A stretch of 64,000 bases of DNA, from the NCBI RefSeq assembly GCF_036556685.1, contig NZ_CP140614.1, positions 2,232,001 to 2,296,000 on the forward strand. Reading direction: 5' to 3'. Below, in pieces: positions 17,937-26,493 of the stretch. The position numbers were made by a program, and so were the translations under genes. The stretch is from Sulfurospirillum sp. 1612. Its GTDB lineage: Bacteria > Campylobacterota > Campylobacteria > Campylobacterales > Sulfurospirillaceae. The notes beneath the pieces are model-generated. The model was not told where the DNA came from and searched no databases. It was given only the letters and a program-made list of their open reading frames with translations. The stretch's first letter is position 1; each line of letters opens with the position of its first letter.

Positions 17937-18722
17937 TTGTTCAGATTTTTTGAAAATATTGGCGATGTTGTTGTGGATAATGTGAAACACTTTATCGACC
18001 TTTATAAATTTTCTATTATATGTTTCTTCCATATCTTTAATCCCAAAAGTTATAATCCTGCGAGCAAAAAAATATTAATAGAAGAAATTTATTACACCTC
18101 CATCCAAGTATTGCCGGTTTTTTTACTCTCCGCTATCATATTTGGCGCTCTTTTTATGGGCTTTATTGTAGATTTATCTCTGCGATATGGCTTGCAAAAT
18201 TCTCTTAGCACTATTATTGTCAAATTTATCATAGTAGAATTTGTACCTTTTTTTATGGCGCTTTTTATCTCTCTTCGTACGGGATTGCGAGTGGGTATCA
18301 AAATAGCGAGAATGCGTGTCAATAATGAATTTAATAGCTTGAAGCGCTATAAGATTCATGACATGAATTATCAATTTACACCCAGAGCTATCGCGAGTAT
18401 GATCAGCTTTTTGTCGCTTGCTATTCTCTTTTCTGTCATTATGATTCTCAGTGGGTATGTTTTTATGTTTTTTTCTATTAATATGAAATTTGATACGTTT
18501 ATTGCAATGCTCGTGAAAGTTGTCAGTATCAAAGATATTGTATTATTTACTCTCAAATGTCTGTTTTTTGGATTCATTATTATTGTTATTCCCAGCTTTT
18601 CAGGCTCTATTATCAAAAAAAGGTATATCGAAATTCCTCTTTTTATCTCAAAAACGATGATGGTGCTTTTTGTTTTTATTGTTGTTACGGAGGTGATATC
18701 ATTAACCATACAGTATCTATAA
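17937..18722 (+). CDS. mlaE: MlaE-type permease of an MCE lipid transport system
   Basis: Inner-membrane permease of 261 residues with about five hydrophobic helices, related to MlaE, which handles phospholipids with MCE proteins. The alignable core is TGLRVGIKIARMRVNNEF with a downstream NSLKRYKI helix, where canonical MlaE has the AAELGTM...EQIDAL coupling region; the conserved Glu-Leu-Gly is not kept. Family membership is also supported by the following MlaD and lipoprotein genes, the order known from the Campylobacter cj1646-cj1649 cluster. Start is TTG behind GGAGGG. Its last 22 bases overlap the degenerate ATPase gene. Confidence 0.8.
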   Translation: MFRFFENIGDVVVDNVKHFIDLYKFSIICFFHIFNPKSYNPASKKILIEEIYYTSIQVLPVFLLSAIIFGALFMGFIVDLSLRYGLQNSLSTIIVKFIIVEFVPFFMALFISLRTGLRVGIKIARMRVNNEFNSLKRYKIHDMNYQFTPRAIASMISFLSLAILFSVIMILSGYVFMFFSINMKFDTFIAMLVKVVSIKDIVLFTLKCLFFGFIIIVIPSFSGSIIKKRYIEIPLFISKTMMVLFVFIVVTEVISLTIQYL

Positions 18723-19165
18723 AACTATTTAGTGAAGTCGCTCTATTGCAACAATATTTGAAGCACAAAGAGGTGGCACTTATTAGCAAAAATACCCCTT
18801 TGCTCGCAAATCTCACGGTAATAGACAATATTGCATTGATTTTGGAATATCACAATCGTTGCAGTGTCAATGTGGCTATCATCAAGGTGATGGAACTCTT
18901 AAAAAAATGTCATATTGAAACCATTCGAGACAAAAAACCGCATCAGCTGAGTAGAAAAGATATAATAAAAGTAAAGTATTTAAGAGCCCATGTGAGTGAT
19001 TACAACATGATTGTCATCGACAGACCGTTTATGATACTCGATGAACACAACGATATTGATTGTATTTTTGAAATGTTTGAGCTTTTAGATGAAAAGGATG
19101 TGGAGATCGTCGATCTTGAATCAAATCATTATTATAAGGATAAACAATGTCATATAATAAAATGA
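18701..19165 (+). CDS. Degenerate, P-loop-less ABC ATPase between mlaE and mlaD (ATT start)
   Basis: The frame has no ATG, GTG or TTG in a suitable place; it is best started at ATT (18701), 7 bases after GGAGGTGAT (18689-18697), a full match to the 16S anti-Shine-Dalgarno. The 154 residues align with the second half of MlaF: LANLTVIDNIALIL for the helix after the Q loop, HQLSRKD for LSGGQ, MIVIDRPF for Walker B. Walker A is absent, the Q-loop Gln is lost, the signature GG is RK, the catalytic Glu is Arg and no H-loop His is seen. It cannot bind ATP normally. The frame is intact and overlaps both neighbours (22 and 19 bases), so it looks maintained, not decaying. Confidence 0.7.
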   Translation: MNHTVSIKLFSEVALLQQYLKHKEVALISKNTPLLANLTVIDNIALILEYHNRCSVNVAIIKVMELLKKCHIETIRDKKPHQLSRKDIIKVKYLRAHVSDYNMIVIDRPFMILDEHNDIDCIFEMFELLDEKDVEIVDLESNHYYKDKQCHIIK

Positions 19166-20079
19166 GGATAGCCGTAGGAATTTTTACAATTTTTACCATT
19201 GTAGCGCTTGGTGCCACAGTCTATTTTGTCCTAAAGCACAAAGGAATGTTTGAGAAAAAATACTCTTATGCCTTTTATGCCACCAGTGTAGAGAATTTAA
19301 ATGTCGGCACGCCCATTAAATATTCTGGATTTGAAATTGGATATATTAGCCAAATAGACTTGACTTATGCGGGACGAGCTTTTGTACAATTTGTAGTCAA
19401 TAAAGAGTATCAAAAGTGGATTAATTACCATTCCTATCTTAAATTGACAAAGCCCCTATTAGGCGAATCTACGATTTCACTCATATCAGAGGCCAATAAT
19501 CCACCTCTCTCGCCTCATGCTATTTTAGGTTATGAAGTCCAAGATGATATTGACTCACTCATCGTAGCCCTTCAACCGGTACTCCTTGATGTCAAAGACA
19601 TGATTAAAAATATTGACATGCTCACTAAAGAAATCGCCGACCCTCATGGTGCGTTTATTAATACTCTCAAAAATGTTGAGACAATCAGTGGCAAACTTGC
19701 CCAAAAAGATTCCCTCATCGAAGCTATGACCGGAGAACGCCAAAGCAGTCACAATATCATCCAAACCATAACATCACTCAAAGAGAGCATGCAGGAGATA
19801 AAACAAATCACAATAAAACTCAATACACTCTTAAAAGAAGTCGATCATGATATCATCACCCCAAGCAAAAAAATCCCTCATCATATTAATGATATTTTAC
19901 AAGATATCAAACAAAAATTAAAAACCTTAGACAACCTTGTCAATACTCTTGGAAAATCCGATCAAGATGTCGTCTTGCTCAAGGAACAAATTCTCTTGGG
20001 TGTTGACAAAACAAACACACTCATCGACACGATTAACCGTATCGTCGAAGAAGAGAAACACAAGGTGACACTGCCATGA
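19147..20079 (+). CDS. mlaD: MlaD-family MCE-domain protein
   Basis: Membrane-anchored periplasmic lipid-binding protein of 310 residues. One N-terminal transmembrane helix (about 7-28) is followed by an MCE domain (about 38-115: VENLNVGTPIKYSGFEIGYIS and LLGESTISLI) and a long helical, coiled-coil-like C-terminal region. AAGGA lies 6 bases before the ATG, which falls within the end of the preceding gene. MCE proteins form hexameric rings or tunnels that carry phospholipids between membranes; here it would work with the MlaE-type permease. Confidence 0.87.
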   Translation: MSYNKMRIAVGIFTIFTIVALGATVYFVLKHKGMFEKKYSYAFYATSVENLNVGTPIKYSGFEIGYISQIDLTYAGRAFVQFVVNKEYQKWINYHSYLKLTKPLLGESTISLISEANNPPLSPHAILGYEVQDDIDSLIVALQPVLLDVKDMIKNIDMLTKEIADPHGAFINTLKNVETISGKLAQKDSLIEAMTGERQSSHNIIQTITSLKESMQEIKQITIKLNTLLKEVDHDIITPSKKIPHHINDILQDIKQKLKTLDNLVNTLGKSDQDVVLLKEQILLGVDKTNTLIDTINRIVEEEKHKVTLP

Positions 20080-20726
20080 GAAGTACTATTTTGATACTAT
20101 TTTTATTGATTTTCACGGGATGCTCTTTTAAGACAACACCACAAGATATGTGGCGAAAAAACGCGGCTACTGCATTTGAGCGTTATAGCGATTATTATCT
20201 CAAAGGGGAAACCGCCCTCGCGTCAGCATCACTAAACAGTGCTATCAAAAATGCAAAAAGCAGTGCGGATTTGAGACCATTGTCCAAGATATACTTGGGA
20301 ACTTGTGCTTTGCATATCGCCGTTTTAATCGATGATCCTTGCTCTGAATACAAAGCAATCCGTGACATGTTAGACCCTGAGCATAGTTCTTGGGATTACT
20401 ACAATATGCTACAAAAAAACTTTGATAACATCACCATCAAAAATCTACCTCCACAATATGGTGATTTTGTTACCGCAATGCAAAAAGAAGATTTTCAAGG
20501 AGCCTTTCAATCTATCCAAAAAATGCCAAAAACATCTTCTTTGCTTATTGCTGCCTCATTGATGCGAAAACATTTGAATGAATCACAAATCCATGAAATC
20601 ATCAACGCGGCATCCTTCCGCGGCTATAAGAAAGCAGTCGTACGATGGCTTGGGTTTTTAAAAGAAAAAAGTAGTGGCATTAAAAAGCAGAAAATAGATA
20701 AAATGTTAGATTTATTGACCCACTAA
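20076..20726 (+). CDS. Lipoprotein of the Mla-type operon
   Basis: Probable lipoprotein of 216 residues, with a lipobox ending at Cys16 (LLIFTGCSF). The mature part is helical and rich in short repeats like a TPR/SEL-type fold (LGTCALHIAVLIDDPCSEYKA), without a clearly recognised domain. The start overlaps the mlaD stop (ATGA), so it is translationally coupled. By position it corresponds to the lipoprotein that closes the Campylobacter cluster cj1646-cj1649. It may link the system to the outer membrane; that role is inferred. It abuts the convergent permease gene without a gap. Confidence 0.7.
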   Translation: MRSTILILFLLIFTGCSFKTTPQDMWRKNAATAFERYSDYYLKGETALASASLNSAIKNAKSSADLRPLSKIYLGTCALHIAVLIDDPCSEYKAIRDMLDPEHSSWDYYNMLQKNFDNITIKNLPPQYGDFVTAMQKEDFQGAFQSIQKMPKTSSLLIAASLMRKHLNESQIHEIINAASFRGYKKAVVRWLGFLKEKSSGIKKQKIDKMLDLLTH

Positions 20727-21794
20727 TCATGCGGTTTTGATTTTGGACTTTTTAAATAAAAAATAGATCAATAATCCCCATAATATCACGCTACTAACAT
20801 CAGAAATCCAACCCAAATCTTCAGAGCCATCAATCAAAGTAATGGGATTAATCTTGGCAATATCAAAGAGATAATCCAGACCTAAACCAAAAACAATACT
20901 CCCTATGACAATGCTACAGAGATAAATATAGAGTGATTTTGAGCCCAAAATCTTTTTTACCACACCCATCGTCACGATATTTGTAGCCGGACCTGCACAC
21001 AAAAATACAAAAGCAGCACCCGCACTCACCCCTGAGAGCATGAGTGAGGCGGCGATAGGAAGAGATGCTGTGGCGCAAACGTACATCGGCACGGCAATGG
21101 CGATAGACAATAGATACGCAATCCACGCATGGGTCATCAATATATCACTAAGATTTTGAGGGATCATGATACTAATCAGAGCACCCAAAATCAGCCCATA
21201 AAACAGAGGTTTTGCGATATCACTCAAAAGGGTGACAAAACTATAATGCCATGCCTTTTTAAAAGAGAATTTTTTATGAACACCCTGTGGTTGTGATGAT
21301 TTAATAAACGATGTTTTATGAAAATTCACACCCTTTAAAGGCGTCACTTTCATGGAGAATTTTGGCGCTTTTATCGGTGCCTCTTTATCAAAAAAATTTG
21401 TCAAAATACCGGCAATCATTGCAATCACAATCGAGGTAATCACGCGATAAATCGTAAAAACAAAACCAAAAATACCATAGGTTGCCAAAATCGAATCCAC
21501 ACCAGTGATGGGGGTGGAGATTAAAAATGAGAGTGTCGCTCCTTTACTCGCACCACTTTTTTTGATCCCCGTAGCCAAGGGCACCACACCACAAGAACAA
21601 ACCGGTAGGGGAATCCCAAAAAGCGTGGCTTTTATCACTGAGAAGATATTGCCTTTACCTAAATGTCGGCTTACAAGATCTTGTGGGACAATCTCATGTA
21701 AAATCCCCGCAAATAGCAGTCCAAATAAAATATAAGGCGCCATAGCATTACTGAGCATCATCAATGAAATAAAGAAATCTAACACAATTTGCAT
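20727..21794 (-). CDS. Permease of the UPF0718/ArsP-like family (SO_0444-type)
   Basis: Inner-membrane permease of 355 residues with about eight to ten helices in two related halves. The hallmark motif PVCSCGVVPLATGIKKSGAS (about residues 60-80) and STPITGVDS place it in the permease group that includes ArsP and the SO_0444 Cu/Zn exporter. In this group the Cys pair is thought to handle soft metals or organoarsenicals. The region between the two halves (about 135-180) is basic and cytoplasmic. TCCTT (21803-21807) gives AAGGA on the coding strand. It diverges from the SagB-like gene. Confidence 0.8.
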   Translation of the reverse strand: MQIVLDFFISLMMLSNAMAPYILFGLLFAGILHEIVPQDLVSRHLGKGNIFSVIKATLFGIPLPVCSCGVVPLATGIKKSGASKGATLSFLISTPITGVDSILATYGIFGFVFTIYRVITSIVIAMIAGILTNFFDKEAPIKAPKFSMKVTPLKGVNFHKTSFIKSSQPQGVHKKFSFKKAWHYSFVTLLSDIAKPLFYGLILGALISIMIPQNLSDILMTHAWIAYLLSIAIAVPMYVCATASLPIAASLMLSGVSAGAAFVFLCAGPATNIVTMGVVKKILGSKSLYIYLCSIVIGSIVFGLGLDYLFDIAKINPITLIDGSEDLGWISDVSSVILWGLLIYFLFKKSKIKTA

Positions 21795-21892
21795 GGCACG
21801 AATCCTTCGGTTTAAAATTTATTTTTATATAATGTAGTATAATATTACGGCATCATATCAATATTAATATTAATTATCAATAAGGTTTAGAA

Positions 21893-23449
21893 ATGAATCA
21901 AAAAGTTGAAGACATTTTTGAGTATCACGAACAGACAAAGCACTCATACTCAAGGTACGCGCGCTCTTTGGGCTATATGGATTGGGCCAATCAACCCGAC
22001 CCTTACCGCTTTTATCAAGGGGCACCAACACGAAAACTTCCTATCATGATAGAGGCAAAAACACCTGCTTATCATGATCTTTTCACCGACACGCTACTAG
22101 CCCGCGAACTCAATATTGACACGCTATCGCAATTTTTGCAATTTTCACTCGCTCTTGCGGCTATCAAGACAGATGGCTTCAATGAATGGGCTCTGCGCTG
22201 CAATGCTTCTAGTGGCAATTTGCACCCGAGTGAGGGCTATTTGATCTTGCCACCATGTCATGATATCAGCACCCAAACAACACTAACGCACTATGCACCA
22301 AAAAATCATAGCTTAGAGATTTTAGGAACATTTGAAAGTGATATTTGGAACCATTTACCTAAAGATTCTTTTTTTATCGCTATCTCCTCTATCCTCTACC
22401 GAGAGATTTGGAAATATGGTGAGCGCGCGTTTCGTTATTGTCTTTTAGATGCAGGACATGCACTCAGAGCTCTTCAAATCAGCGCACAAACATTAGGCTG
22501 GCATCATCAACTCATCGGAGCAATCAGCGACACTCAAATCTCTAAAATTTTTGGCTTTGATCAACCACAACGTTTTAATGAAAATGAAAAAGAGGCGCCA
22601 GAGATGCTGCTACTCATTTCTTCGCAAAAACCTGAAAACCTACCTGAGATTGCGCCACTACTTCAAAATCTATTCCCCAATGTGGAGACCATCGCCAATC
22701 ATATCGCCCAAAATTATCAATCATGGCCTTTGATTGATATCATCGAAAAAGCAACGCATGCATCGATTCAAAAAACTAAAACTCAAAAGATATCTAACCT
22801 CCTGCGCGAATGCAAAAAAGAAGCCAAAGAGGTAATTTTAGAAAGAAGAAGTGCCCAAGTGATGGATCAACATAAGAGTAACATCACGTACAAAGAGTTT
22901 ATGATTATGCTTGAGAGTACCCGCGAATGCTTTAGCGGGCTTGATAATGCCATCAACCTCATCATCTTTGCGCATCGAATCACCGGTTTGAAAGAGGGGC
23001 TTTATATTTATATAAGAGAGGCCACGTTCAAAGAAAAATTACAACAATCGATGCATCCCTCTTTTTCTTGGGAAAAAAGAGATGAAAATTTGTATCTACT
23101 AAAAAGGGGGGATTTTAAAACGAGTGCGAGGAATATCTCCTGCGCGCAAGCCATCGCCAGTGACTCCGCCTTTAGCTTGGGGATGCTTTGTCATTTTCAT
23201 GATGAAATCTCACAAAAGGGGACGCACCGTTACAAAGAGTTGTATTGGGAATGTGGAGCCATCGGACAACAACTCTATCTAGAAGCAACGTCTCTGGGTC
23301 TCAGTGCTACGGGAATCGGCTGTTTTTTAGATGATATTTTTCACACACTCTTAGGACTCAAATCAGACACGTTTCAATCTTTATACCACTTCACCATAGG
23401 ACGAGGAATAAAAGATGAGAGACTCATGAGTAAAAAGCCTTATAATTAA
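21893..23449 (+). CDS. SagB/ThcOx-type double nitroreductase-fold oxidoreductase
   Basis: FMN-dependent oxidoreductase of 518 residues with two nitroreductase-like halves, the second containing ERRSAQVMD, CAQAIASDSAF and the terminal GLSATGIGCFLDD. The first half contains CNASSGNLHPSEGYL. Family relatives oxidise azolines in thiazole/oxazole peptides, but no cyclodehydratase, precursor peptide or transporter gene is adjacent, so the role here is unknown. Two TATAAT boxes (21828-21833, 21838-21843) and a self-complementary AATATTAATATT precede it in the 98-base divergent region. Confidence 0.87.
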   Translation: MNQKVEDIFEYHEQTKHSYSRYARSLGYMDWANQPDPYRFYQGAPTRKLPIMIEAKTPAYHDLFTDTLLARELNIDTLSQFLQFSLALAAIKTDGFNEWALRCNASSGNLHPSEGYLILPPCHDISTQTTLTHYAPKNHSLEILGTFESDIWNHLPKDSFFIAISSILYREIWKYGERAFRYCLLDAGHALRALQISAQTLGWHHQLIGAISDTQISKIFGFDQPQRFNENEKEAPEMLLLISSQKPENLPEIAPLLQNLFPNVETIANHIAQNYQSWPLIDIIEKATHASIQKTKTQKISNLLRECKKEAKEVILERRSAQVMDQHKSNITYKEFMIMLESTRECFSGLDNAINLIIFAHRITGLKEGLYIYIREATFKEKLQQSMHPSFSWEKRDENLYLLKRGDFKTSARNISCAQAIASDSAFSLGMLCHFHDEISQKGTHRYKELYWECGAIGQQLYLEATSLGLSATGIGCFLDDIFHTLLGLKSDTFQSLYHFTIGRGIKDERLMSKKPYN

Positions 23450-23490
23450 ACATTATAACTTTATATGATTACTATTTAATCACTATTATG

Positions 23491-23519
23491 TATAATAATG
23501 ATATTTACTTTTGTATAAT
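23491..23519 (+). promoter_or_regulatory. Promoter region of the urt-ure operon
   Basis: Two TATAAT boxes, at 23491-23496 and 23514-23519, precede urtA by about 50-70 bases. The surrounding 110 bases are extremely AT-rich. AATAGGAG just before the ATG at 23563 is the ribosome binding site. No nickel or nitrogen regulator site could be recognised with confidence. Confidence 0.55.
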
Positions 23520-23562
23520 CCTAATCAGAAATTCGTTTTCTAAAAAAAAATAGGAGAAAAAC

Positions 23563-24846
23563 ATGGTAAAGATACTTTCGAAATATTTATCCATACTAGC
23601 GTTCATTGGTATGAGTTTCACGATACAAGCTGCCGATACAATTAAAATTGGAGTGCTACATTCTCTTTCAGGCACGATGGCGATTTCAGAGACAGCACTC
23701 AAAGATACTGTTTTGATGTTAATTGCAGAGCAAAACAAAAAAGGTGGCGTCCTGGGTAAAAAACTTGAGCCTGTTGTTGTGGACCCTGCATCAAATTGGC
23801 CTTTGTTTGCTGAAAAGATGCGAGGATTATTAAGTAAAGATAAAGTGGCCGTGACATTTGGCTGTTGGACATCCGTTTCAAGAAAATCTGTACTTCCTGT
23901 TGTCCAAGAATTAGATGGTATTTTGTTTTATCCCGTCCAATACGAAGGCGAAGAATCTTCTAGAAATGTCTTTTATACGGGAGCGGCTCCTAACCAGCAA
24001 GCCATCCCTGCGGTTGATTATCTTATGAATGAAGTTGGCGTTAAAAGATGGGTATTAGCAGGAACTGATTATGTTTACCCAAGAACCACAAATAAAATCT
24101 TAAAAGCGTATTTGAAATCAAAAGGCGTCAAAGATAGTGACATTATGGTCAACTACACCCCATTTGGATATTCAGATTGGCAAAGTATTGTCTCAAAAAT
24201 CAAAAAGTTTGGAAGCAGTGGCAAAAAGACTGCCGTGGTTTCTACAATAAATGGAGATGCTAATGTTCCTTTTTATAAAGAATTGGCAAATCAAGGAATC
24301 AGCGCAGAAAATATCCCTGTGGTTGCATTTTCTGTTGGTGAGCAAGAACTTTCAGGCCTTGATGCTAAACCACTAGTAGGTCATCTTGCCGCTTGGAATT
24401 ACTTTGAAAGCGTTGAGAGTCCGGCAAACACGAAGTTTATAGCGGATTGGAAAGCATTTACCAAAAATCCAAAAGCGGTCACCAATGATCCAATGGAAGC
24501 GACTTATATCGGATTTCACATGTGGGTTAAAGCTGTTGAGAAAGCAGGAACCACAAAACCAGACGCTGTGATTGATGCCATGGTCGGAGTTTCCGTACCA
24601 AATTTAACTGGCGGAATTGCTACGATGATGCCAAATCACCACTTGACAAAGCCGGTATTTATCGGTGAAATCCAAGGAAATGGTCAATTTCAAACGGTCT
24701 GGAGAACACCAGGTGAAGTTGTTGGCGATGCTTGGAGTGATTTTCTACCGGGAAGTAAAGATTTGATTTCAGATTGGAGAAAACCTTTAAGTTGCGGTAA
24801 TTACAATGTAAAAACCGGAAAATGCTCAGGACAAAACTTTAAATAA
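23563..24846 (+). CDS. urtA: Urea ABC transporter substrate-binding protein
   Basis: Periplasmic urea-binding protein of 427 residues. A signal peptide (about 1-24, cleavage after IQAA) is followed by the UrtA/AmiC-type two-lobe fold: IKIGVLHSLSGTMAISETA, GCWTSVSRKSVLPVV, FYPVQYEGEESSRNVFYTG and PNQQAIPAVDYL are all characteristic. It is the first gene of the operon and should be the most abundant product; a GC-rich hairpin follows its stop. It delivers urea to UrtBC. Confidence 0.95.
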   Translation: MVKILSKYLSILAFIGMSFTIQAADTIKIGVLHSLSGTMAISETALKDTVLMLIAEQNKKGGVLGKKLEPVVVDPASNWPLFAEKMRGLLSKDKVAVTFGCWTSVSRKSVLPVVQELDGILFYPVQYEGEESSRNVFYTGAAPNQQAIPAVDYLMNEVGVKRWVLAGTDYVYPRTTNKILKAYLKSKGVKDSDIMVNYTPFGYSDWQSIVSKIKKFGSSGKKTAVVSTINGDANVPFYKELANQGISAENIPVVAFSVGEQELSGLDAKPLVGHLAAWNYFESVESPANTKFIADWKAFTKNPKAVTNDPMEATYIGFHMWVKAVEKAGTTKPDAVIDAMVGVSVPNLTGGIATMMPNHHLTKPVFIGEIQGNGQFQTVWRTPGEVVGDAWSDFLPGSKDLISDWRKPLSCGNYNVKTGKCSGQNFK

Positions 24847-24854
24847 TATCTTGG

Positions 24855-24869
24855 CCGGGATCTTCCCGG
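24855..24869 (+). other. Intercistronic hairpin between urtA and urtB
   Basis: A compact stem CCGGGA-TCT-TCCCGG, conspicuously GC-rich for this region, starts nine bases after the urtA stop; no T-run follows. Such hairpins behind the binding-protein gene of ABC operons usually stabilise the upstream mRNA or lower read-through, raising binding-protein yield over the membrane subunits. Confidence 0.6.
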
Positions 24870-24888
24870 TCACCTATACTGGAACAAT

Positions 24889-26490
24889 ATGAAACTATTT
24901 ATAAAAATCATACTTTTAAATTTATTATTATTTTCATCACTCTTCTCTAGCGATTTTGTGAGTGAACTGTATCCTTTTACAAAAAGCTATAGTTTTAAAC
25001 AAAAAGAGCAAACAATACAAAAACTTGCTCAACAATACTCAAATGATGAAGTACTACATACTTTGTTTACTTCTTTGCTTGATGGAACTCTTTACTTTAT
25101 AAAAGAGAGCAAAAAATTTGTTGTTGTAATTAAAAAAGATACAGATGCTTACGAAATCATCGATCTTATGACAAAAAAGAGATTGAAACCGATGAGTAAG
25201 TATCTACTTCAACGTGTCAAAACTAATAATAAATTAAGAAGTATCACAAGAAGTCGTCTTGCGGATTTAAACCTTTTTTCAAAGAATCAAGATACCAGGC
25301 TAAAATCTGCAAAAAATATTTTAAAAAATTTAAACCAAGACTCAATGGTTTTGATCAATAAAGCACTAAAAAGCGAAAAAGATGCATCAGTAATTCGGGT
25401 GTTAGGAGAAGCGAAGAGTATCTTACAAGTAAATTACGGCACGCAAGCCGAGCAATTAGTAGCCGTTCAAAAATTGGGTGATTTCCTCTCTCCTCAAGCT
25501 TTGGAGGCACTGCAAAAGTTACATGACACAAGCGCAAATCAAGAAATCAAAAAACTAGCAGCCACCGCAATCGCCACCATTCAATCCAAGAAATCTTTTT
25601 ATGCCTTTGTTGAAAAAGCATTTTTTGGACTGAGCTTAGGCTCGATTCTTTTACTTGCTGCTATCGGACTGGCGATTACCTTTGGTGTGATGAAGGTAAT
25701 CAATATGGCCCATGGTGAGATGATGATGATTGGCGCGTACACGACTTATACCCTGCAACAAATATTACCGAATATGACAGAATACTCAGTCATCCTTGCA
25801 ATTCCTCTTGCATTTATCGTGAGTGGCCTGATTGGTATTATCCTGGAGCGCCTTGTCATCAGGCATCTTTATGGCAGACCATTAGAAACCCTTTTGGCTA
25901 CATTTGGAATCAGTTTAATTTTGCAACAATTGGTGCGAAGTATCTACTCCCCTCTCAATCAAGAGGTCAAAACCCCACAATGGATGAGTGGCGCTTGGGA
26001 GATAAACGGGGCACTCTCTTTAACCTATAACAGGCTCTATATTATTATTTTTGCCCTTTTAGTCTTTGCAGGAATTTTACTACTTTTAAATAAAACATCT
26101 CTAGGATTAAAAGTACGCGCTGTCACACAAAATCGTGAAATGGCGCAAGCCATGGGCATCCGAACGGGACTCATCGATGCCCTCACTTTTGGCTTGGGCT
26201 CCGGAATTGCAGGAATCGCAGGAGTAGCCCTGAGCCAACTCACCAATGTCGGACCAAATCTTGGACAATCTTACATCGTTGATTCATTTATGGTCGTCGT
26301 CTTTGGAGGCGTGGGTAATCTTTGGGGCACGCTCATTAGTGCTTTGACACTAGGAGAGATCAATAAGTTTATCGAGCCGGTCGCGGGGGCCGTATTGGCC
26401 AAAGTCATCATCCTTGTCTTTATCATCTTATTTATACAAAAACGACCTCGCGGACTCTTTCCGCAAAAGGGTCGCGATGCGCAGGATTAA
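24889..26490 (+). CDS. urtB: Urea ABC transporter permease UrtB
   Basis: Inner-membrane permease of 533 residues. After a signal-like N-terminus comes a periplasmic helical region of about 200 residues with HEAT-like repeats, as usual for proteobacterial UrtB. The LivH-type permease domain runs from about residue 245, with FGLSLGSILLLAAIGLAITFGVMKVINMAHGE split over the first helices and SGIAGIAGVALSQLTNVGP later. It is separated by 3 bases from urtC, with which it forms the channel. Confidence 0.94.
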   Translation: MKLFIKIILLNLLLFSSLFSSDFVSELYPFTKSYSFKQKEQTIQKLAQQYSNDEVLHTLFTSLLDGTLYFIKESKKFVVVIKKDTDAYEIIDLMTKKRLKPMSKYLLQRVKTNNKLRSITRSRLADLNLFSKNQDTRLKSAKNILKNLNQDSMVLINKALKSEKDASVIRVLGEAKSILQVNYGTQAEQLVAVQKLGDFLSPQALEALQKLHDTSANQEIKKLAATAIATIQSKKSFYAFVEKAFFGLSLGSILLLAAIGLAITFGVMKVINMAHGEMMMIGAYTTYTLQQILPNMTEYSVILAIPLAFIVSGLIGIILERLVIRHLYGRPLETLLATFGISLILQQLVRSIYSPLNQEVKTPQWMSGAWEINGALSLTYNRLYIIIFALLVFAGILLLLNKTSLGLKVRAVTQNREMAQAMGIRTGLIDALTFGLGSGIAGIAGVALSQLTNVGPNLGQSYIVDSFMVVVFGGVGNLWGTLISALTLGEINKFIEPVAGAVLAKVIILVFIILFIQKRPRGLFPQKGRDAQD

Positions 26491-26493
26491 AAT

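Noticed and set aside
18557-18700. Extension of the degenerate ATPase frame upstream to an ATG at 18557
   Set aside because: These 48 codons lie wholly inside the mlaE gene in another frame, give a Cys/Tyr-rich sequence unlike any ATPase, and have no ribosome binding site; GGAGGTGAT at 18689 marks the real start.
23480-23510. NikR or Fur-like palindrome in the urtA promoter
   Set aside because: Only short A/T self-complementary pieces (such as ATTAT-GT-ATAAT) are present, as expected by chance in this base composition.
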